In this document: positions 8,173-11,908 of the stretch, one piece after another
How positions within the stretch are numbered: position 1 is the stretch's first letter
Layout of the letters: every line of letters starts with the position of its first letter
DNA from: UBA6770 sp965661115
GTDB taxonomy: Bacteria; Bacteroidota; Bacteroidia; Flavobacteriales_G; Salibacteraceae
Direction of reading: 5' to 3'
Assembly (NCBI GenBank): GCA_965661115.1
Contig: CBFICO010000073.1
Coordinates: 1 to 11,908 of the forward strand
DNA: 11,908 nt
Position numbers and translations under genes: made by a program
The notes under the pieces: model-generated
What the model was told of the DNA's origin: nothing
Database searches by the model: none
The model's input: the letters and a program-made list of their open reading frames with translations, nothing else

Positions 8173-8301
8173 CACAACGCCCCGCAGCAAAACAAGGGCG
8201 GCGCTAAATGTGTTAAACTTCGGGTTTTCTGTTTCGGTTACTCGTGGCATACTGTTTCAAATTTACGCTTTCCTAGCATTTGTTTTGGAGCTGCTGTTAG
8301 C
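8173..8301 (-). repeat. attC-like site after the MORN-repeat gene, copy 1 of the direct repeat
   Basis: Outer boxes are CACAAC (8173-8178) and GTTAGC (8296-8301), which do not match each other. Inner arms AAAACAAGGGC (8189-8199) and GCATTTGTTTT (8276-8286) pair at 9 of 11 positions, with spacers of 10 and 9 bases next to the boxes. The site is about 91% identical to 9019-9145 over roughly 127 bases (11 differences including one gap). On the cassette-sense strand it begins 8 bases after the MORN-gene stop. The mismatched end box belongs to the next cassette, as in integron arrays. Confidence 0.6.
8258..8265 (-). promoter_or_regulatory. -7-like element inside attC-like copy 1
   Basis: The minus strand reads TAAATTTG, an exact TAnnTTTG match pointing toward the methyltransferase gene, whose start is 108 bases downstream. 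No clear TTG at -33 is seen. The element is kept in the other copy of the repeat, but so is most of that sequence. Confidence 0.25.
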
Positions 8302-8309
8302 TAACGTTA

Positions 8310-9002
8310 CTATTTGGCCAGCTTTCCTTCATTCCATATTGCTTTATCTTCTAGCTTACCATTTTTATCATACATAAAAACTTCTCCGTCCCACAAGTTA
8401 TTTTTCATGGTAAGTTCAAGCCAGAGATTTCCATTGGGATGATAACTTGTACCTTTTCCATTGGGGATATTATCAACCATCGATTGTTTCGTATGAACCT
8501 GCCCATTCTTGTAATAACTTATGAAATAGCCAGTGGAACTCAATAAGTTTATCGTTTTTGTTGCATCATATTTAAGAAAACGTCTCGATTCAGAAACTTT
8601 TTGGTAAACAGGAATTTCTAAATTTTCAGCGTTTACTTTTAAATGCTTTTCATATCGCAAATTTCCATTACTGTATTGGTACTCATGGTATGAAATTAAT
8701 GTATCAAGTCTAAAAAGTATTTCGGTAGTCAAGTTTCCTTCCTTGTCGTATTGTTTAAATGGGCCATTAATTTTTCCTTGTATAAATTGACCTTTAGCCC
8801 ATAAGTTTCCGTTTTTATGGTAGGATAAATATTCACCGTCTAAGTTTTTATTCAGTATATTAATTCTAAGTTGAGTTTCTCCATTTTTCCAAATAAACTC
8901 TATTTCTCCATCAGGGTAATTGAATTTTTTGAAGTGTTCGTTTACATGGTTTTGGCTATAAATACTCAATGGCATTAAAACAATCAGTAGGATAAGTTTC
9001 AT
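8310..9002 (-). CDS. Secreted MORN/YwqK-type repeat protein (cassette gene)
   Basis: The 230-residue product has an N-terminal signal peptide (MKLILLIVLMPLSIYSQ), so it is exported to the periplasm or beyond. The rest is made of variant MORN repeats with the core Y-x-x-N/D-G-x-L. Clear copies are YLSYHKNGNLWAKG (58-71), FKQYDKEGNLTTE (82-94), YQYSNGNLRYEKH (108-120), FISYYKNGQVHTK (160-172), GTSYHPNGNLWLEL (184-197) and VFMYDKNGKLEDK (208-220). Databases often label this family 'toxin-antitoxin system YwqK family antitoxin', but there is no toxin partner here and the protein is secreted, so I do not adopt that role. The gene fills the middle cassette and has the palindrome GTTAGCTAAC at both ends (8296-8305 and 9012-9021). 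The ATG at 9002 lies 13 bases inside the cassette. Confidence 0.8.
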   Translation of the reverse strand: MKLILLIVLMPLSIYSQNHVNEHFKKFNYPDGEIEFIWKNGETQLRINILNKNLDGEYLSYHKNGNLWAKGQFIQGKINGPFKQYDKEGNLTTEILFRLDTLISYHEYQYSNGNLRYEKHLKVNAENLEIPVYQKVSESRRFLKYDATKTINLLSSTGYFISYYKNGQVHTKQSMVDNIPNGKGTSYHPNGNLWLELTMKNNLWDGEVFMYDKNGKLEDKAIWNEGKLAK

Positions 9003-9015
9003 TCGGTTTATGTTA

Positions 9016-9145
9016 GCTAACGCTCCGCAGCTAAAACAAGTGCGGAATTAAATGTGTTAAACTTCGAGTTATCTGTTTCGGTTATTCGTGGCATACTGTT
9101 TCAAATTTACTCTTTCCTAGCATTTGTTTTGGAGGTGCTGTTAGC
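9016..9145 (-). repeat. attC-like site after the TPR-lipoprotein gene, copy 2 of the direct repeat
   Basis: Outer boxes GCTAAC (9016-9021) and GTTAGC (9140-9145) are perfectly complementary. Inner arms AAAACAAGTGC (9033-9043) and GCATTTGTTTT (9120-9130) pair at 10 of 11 positions. The spacers beside the boxes are unequal (11 and 9 bases) and do not pair well. The loop between the arms is 76 bases. The site begins 9 bases after the lipoprotein stop codon and ends 13 bases before the next ATG. Confidence 0.6.
9102..9109 (-). promoter_or_regulatory. -7-like element inside attC-like copy 2
   Basis: TAAATTTG on the minus strand matches TAnnTTTG exactly and faces the MORN-repeat gene, whose ATG is 99 bases downstream. 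As in copy 1, no convincing -33 TTG is visible, so this is only a hint that the site carries a promoter for the next cassette. Confidence 0.25.
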
Positions 9146-9154
9146 ATATGTGGA

Positions 9155-10000
9155 TTAATTACAACTAAATAAGAGTTCAGTTCCAGCTTCTTCTGAACCT
9201 AATATTTGAGCTTTTTTTAATAGTTCACATGCTTTTGATTTATCTTCTGTCAGAATTAATTTGGCTTTGTAATAATAAGACCTTGAGTCAGTTGAGTCAA
9301 TTTGGTAAATGCTCTCTGCGTGCTTTGCAACGTTTATTTCATTGCCAGTATTGAGAAACAAATAACATAAGAATACATGAGTTTCAATACTCAAAGAGTC
9401 ATAAATCAATACTTTTCGGAATTCCTCAACACCTTGAACTGTGTCGCCTTGATTTAATGAAGCTATTGCTTTTAGTTGGTGTGCTAATGGAAGTTCTTTC
9501 TTCATTGCTATAAATGAGGAACATAGTGAATCAAGCTTTTCATAGGCTTTGTCCTCAATTAGTTGGTTTCCAGCAACAGCTAAAAGTTGTGTTTCAGTGT
9601 GACGTATATCAAATTCTAGTGACAATCTGGTAAATCCATATCGCCATACAAAGTCTCTTTTCTGTCCAACATCGTTTTCTAATAACCCTTCCGAAAATTC
9701 TATTACTAGAGAATCGGGTAAATCCTCTTTATTATCAAGACCTCGAAGTATAATGTCAATGGAGTTTTCTTGATAGTAGTTTGGACGTTCTTTGATATCT
9801 TCAGAATATTGGGAATTCTTAAATATTATATGAAACGAATTTCGTTGGCCTAATGATTGAATCGAAACGTCTTCGCATTCCAATCGAGTGCCCAAATCCA
9901 TAATAATAGATTCTAAGTTTGGGTTGATTTCAACTGGTTTTGGATTTTCACAAGCTAAAAAAAACAGGATGCTTAGTATCAACGGAATTTGGTACTTCAT
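9155..10000 (-). CDS. TPR-containing lipoprotein of unknown function (cassette gene)
   Basis: I start the gene at the ATG at 10000, not at the in-frame ATG at 10033. From 10000 the product begins MKYQIPLILSILFFLACENP, a lipoprotein signal with the modified cysteine at residue 17. The upstream start would put 11 extra residues before it and would read across the cassette junction GTTAGC (10015-10010). The 281-residue protein has an unrecognised N-terminal part of about 120 residues with mixed strands. The second half is helical with TPR-like units, roughly 130-275 (for example LPLAHQLKAIASLNQGD, and SRSYYYKAKLILTEDKSKAC toward the end). TPR units bind other proteins. The lipid anchor would place it on the inner or outer membrane. 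It is the first gene of the cassette array. Confidence 0.75.
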   Translation of the reverse strand: MKYQIPLILSILFFLACENPKPVEINPNLESIIMDLGTRLECEDVSIQSLGQRNSFHIIFKNSQYSEDIKERPNYYQENSIDIILRGLDNKEDLPDSLVIEFSEGLLENDVGQKRDFVWRYGFTRLSLEFDIRHTETQLLAVAGNQLIEDKAYEKLDSLCSSFIAMKKELPLAHQLKAIASLNQGDTVQGVEEFRKVLIYDSLSIETHVFLCYLFLNTGNEINVAKHAESIYQIDSTDSRSYYYKAKLILTEDKSKACELLKKAQILGSEEAGTELLFSCN

Positions 10001-10009
10001 GGTATATAT

Positions 10010-10144
10010 GCTAACTAGGTAATATTGAAACATTTTGTTGCGTTTATCACCCTATAAGGGGGGATAAGGCAAACTTTTTTGTTTTTATTGTTTTTTATTT
10101 CTAATCTAAAATCAACCGAGTGTTTGGCTGATTATACGTTCAGC
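10010..10144 (-). repeat. Candidate degenerate fourth attC-like site
   Basis: The cassette junction GCTAAC (10010-10015) has a near partner GTTCAGC at 10138-10144, 135 bases across, which is the length of the other sites. Twelve bases inside each box lie arms AAACATTTTGTTGCGTTT (10028-10045) and its counterpart at 10108-10125, which are complementary at 13 of 18 positions. The spacing is regular but the pairing is weaker than in the other three sites. It starts 25 bases after the stop codon of the membrane-protein gene. It could instead be the fixed attachment site where the array began, or chance. Confidence 0.3.
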
Positions 10145-10169
10145 TAATCTACAATTATTTTCTGTTTTC

Positions 10170-11906
10170 TTATTCATAAGCTGGCTCCAAAGCACACAAT
10201 TCTACCTTGGCCACTTGGGCGGTAAATTGCTCGCCCGTCAGAAAATAAACGGCTGATTCTTGCGGATTAAAACCCTCGGGAACTTCTACGTAAAACTCAT
10301 AATCGTTTATATTTCCAGCCTGAGAAATGGGGTTAAATAATCGCACTTTGCGTTCTTTTTTATCGGAACCGCCCAATAGTTTGCATACCAAATACGTTTC
10401 TCCAAAGCCAGCTTCCACCGCAATAGCGGCTTTTATGTGCAACCATTTTGTTTGTTGGGGTAGGTCCGATATCACCGCAATAGAATTGGTGTATTGTTTT
10501 TGATCAACCAAATAAACAGTACTGTCGTTTTTGCTGTATTGTGTGGGTTTAAAATCTTCGGGGTTGGTTAGTACCTCGTCGGTGTCCATTAAGCTCATAT
10601 CGAGTGGAGTAGGGTTGCTGTTCAGATAAATCCGACCGTAATACAGGCGATTCATATCTCTGTAATGCAAAATGGTTTTGTAATACTGCTCCATCTGAAA
10701 CAGGTTCACAAAAATCAAATAGCCACCCAATATCAAAAACAAGGCGCGCCATTTTTGAGCTAGAATTTTATCGATAACGGCCGCAAACGCCAAGGCAAAA
10801 ACAGGATAACTCTGTACCAAAGCCCGAGTAGAATAGGTAGCGCCATATTTCCAGTCAGACCAAGCGGTTATGATCCAAATGTTGAGTAAACAAAAAACAA
10901 TTACCGATTTTCGGAAGGGAAAACGTTTGATGAAAAAGAAACCCAACACAAAGAATATGGTGATGGGCGTATACACCATCCAGCCGTTTTCAAAGCCAAC
11001 AATCACCCTAAAAAACGGATTCAAGAAATACCATTTACTGCCAACGTTAAATACCCAATCGCCCGAAACGGTTTTCCAGTAAGTAAGCTGCGGGAGAATT
11101 CCAACCAATCCAAAAGCAGCTCCGATATAAACGTGTTTTAGGTGTTTTTTAACTAACACCCATTTTACAGCGCTGGCTTCTTTGTTGTGGGTGTTCCAGA
11201 AAATGGGAATAAATACCATAATGGCTTCTGTAGGTCGGCAAATGGTGGCAAAGCCAATAATCAAACCCGTAATAGCAGCATTTAATGGGGTAGGCGAGTG
11301 GTGCCATTTTTCGGTAAAATAGATTACCAAAACGTAGAGCGGAAATATAAAGGCGTGACTCTGAGCGCTGTCAATTGCCACATACTGAATAAAATTGGTA
11401 GCCATTACCAATAGTAAAAGTGTGAGTGCTGTAGTAGGGTCAGAGTAGTACCTCAATAGAATTTTACGCAATAAAAACAACGCCAACATGCAGTAGAACA
11501 TGGCACCAAAGGCTATACTGTATTGATAGGGTGGAGAAAACCCATCGGCTTGGTAGTGAGAGTTTACCGCAATTAAATGTCCCACAAAAAAGAAAGGGAT
11601 TTCTAAAATGGCTACACCCCCAAAGTATTTGCCCACGCAGTTTCCGTTTTCGGCCAAAGTGCCTTGATAAAAATGCCCACCTGTTGCATTATACTTTTCG
11701 TCTATCTGTTTTACCCAATCGTAGGTGGTAATATCATCGTACAAAAAGATACCCGGCAAAAACATGTAATACCCAAAAGCATCCCAACTCAACACATTTA
11801 GGGGAATGTCGTTTTTTTGGCTGGGTTGATTCACCCGGTATTGCACCAAAACCGCAGAAACTAGCACACAAACCAATAAGGAAAGCTTAATGTTTTTCAA
11901 ATTCAT
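10170..11906 (-). CDS. Polytopic membrane protein resembling GT-C glycosyltransferases
   Basis: The 578-residue product has an N-terminal membrane helix (about 7-23) and roughly nine to eleven further hydrophobic segments up to residue 405. A soluble C-terminal region of about 170 residues, likely beta-rich, follows. After the first helix comes WDAFGYYMFLPG (41-52). An acidic residue at this place in the first outer loop is typical of GT-C enzymes, which transfer sugars from lipid-phosphate donors. KYFGGVAI (93-100), CRPTEA (223-228) and SDWKYGATYSTRA (350-362) resemble motifs in Bacteroidota membrane proteins of this type. Sugar and acceptor are unknown and catalysis is not shown. The start is the ATG at 11904-11906, with only two bases of upstream sequence in view, so an earlier start cannot be excluded. 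Confidence 0.65.
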   Translation of the reverse strand: MNLKNIKLSLLVCVLVSAVLVQYRVNQPSQKNDIPLNVLSWDAFGYYMFLPGIFLYDDITTYDWVKQIDEKYNATGGHFYQGTLAENGNCVGKYFGGVAILEIPFFFVGHLIAVNSHYQADGFSPPYQYSIAFGAMFYCMLALFLLRKILLRYYSDPTTALTLLLLVMATNFIQYVAIDSAQSHAFIFPLYVLVIYFTEKWHHSPTPLNAAITGLIIGFATICRPTEAIMVFIPIFWNTHNKEASAVKWVLVKKHLKHVYIGAAFGLVGILPQLTYWKTVSGDWVFNVGSKWYFLNPFFRVIVGFENGWMVYTPITIFFVLGFFFIKRFPFRKSVIVFCLLNIWIITAWSDWKYGATYSTRALVQSYPVFALAFAAVIDKILAQKWRALFLILGGYLIFVNLFQMEQYYKTILHYRDMNRLYYGRIYLNSNPTPLDMSLMDTDEVLTNPEDFKPTQYSKNDSTVYLVDQKQYTNSIAVISDLPQQTKWLHIKAAIAVEAGFGETYLVCKLLGGSDKKERKVRLFNPISQAGNINDYEFYVEVPEGFNPQESAVYFLTGEQFTAQVAKVELCALEPAYE

Positions 11907-11908
11907 TA

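Larger units (their letters stand above)
7265..10014 (-). mobile_element. Integron-like array of three gene cassettes without integrase (CALIN-like)
   Basis: Three cassettes read on the minus strand are delimited by cleavage between G and TT in the outer box: 10014-9021 (994 bp, TPR lipoprotein), 9020-8178 (843 bp, MORN-repeat protein) and 8177-7265 (913 bp, methyltransferase). Each gene ends 8-9 bases before its attC-like site, and each start lies 9-22 bases after the preceding junction. The first two cassettes begin with TTAGC and their own sites begin with GCTAAC. The third begins with TTGTG and its own site begins with CACAAC. So the site at 8173-8301 has mismatched ends in place, which is what cassette joining predicts. 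No integrase gene is in the window. The alternative is a set of insertion-prone repeats with some other mobilising enzyme. Confidence 0.6.

Noticed and set aside
7985..8377. A 130-codon plus-strand open frame over the methyltransferase start and the attC-like site.
   Set aside because: It runs antisense to two well-supported genes and through a recombination site, and its product has no recognisable features.
8310..9002. Reading the MORN-repeat gene as an antitoxin of a toxin-antitoxin pair.
   Set aside because: The product has a signal peptide and no adjacent toxin gene. The antitoxin label is a database name for the repeat family.
10001..10033. The longer start of the TPR lipoprotein at 10033.
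   Set aside because: It would bury the lipoprotein signal behind 11 residues and cross the cassette junction. The ATG at 10000 gives a clean signal peptide.
7200..10169. CRISPR array, tRNA or rRNA genes in the repeat-rich region.
   Set aside because: The repeats are about 130 bases long, few, and separated by genes, and no tRNA- or rRNA-like segment was noticed by eye.

Overview
The window looks like chromosomal DNA of a free-living, probably marine, member of the Bacteroidota (Flavobacteriales-like). The signs are a low GC content, a large secreted protein with a type IX secretion (T9SS) C-terminal sorting domain, Bacteroidota-style -7 elements (TAnnTTTG), and little use of Shine-Dalgarno sites. 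The organism is inferred from these traits, not from a marker gene.

Left part, 1-7199. An Omp85/TamA-like outer-membrane protein (minus strand, cut by the left edge, TTG start) is divergent from the replicative helicase gene dnaB (plus strand). A short spacer with a terminator-like hairpin and a -7 element leads into a 1354-residue secreted protein. That protein has a signal peptide, at least seven Asp-box (BNR) repeats, an Ig-like segment, a LamG/DUF8202-like segment and a T9SS sorting domain.

Middle part, 7260-10016. Three small unrelated genes lie on the minus strand: a SAM-dependent methyltransferase, a MORN/YwqK-repeat secreted protein and a TPR lipoprotein. Each is followed 8-9 bases after its stop codon by a 129-130-bp site built like an integron attC. 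Each site has outer AAC/GTT boxes, an unequal unpaired spacer, an inner complementary arm and a spacer of about 75 bases. Two of the sites are about 91% identical direct repeats. The third has a different sequence but the same architecture and length. The outer boxes change from GTTAGC to GTTGTG exactly as expected if cassettes joined by recombination between G and TT. I read this as an integron-like cassette array without an integrase in view (a CALIN). A weaker fourth site may lie at 10010-10144.

Right part, 10170-11906. One long minus-strand gene encodes a multi-spanning membrane protein that resembles GT-C glycosyltransferases. Its start lies two bases inside the right edge. The three cassette genes have no evident joint function. 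What they share is their recombination sites, not a pathway.
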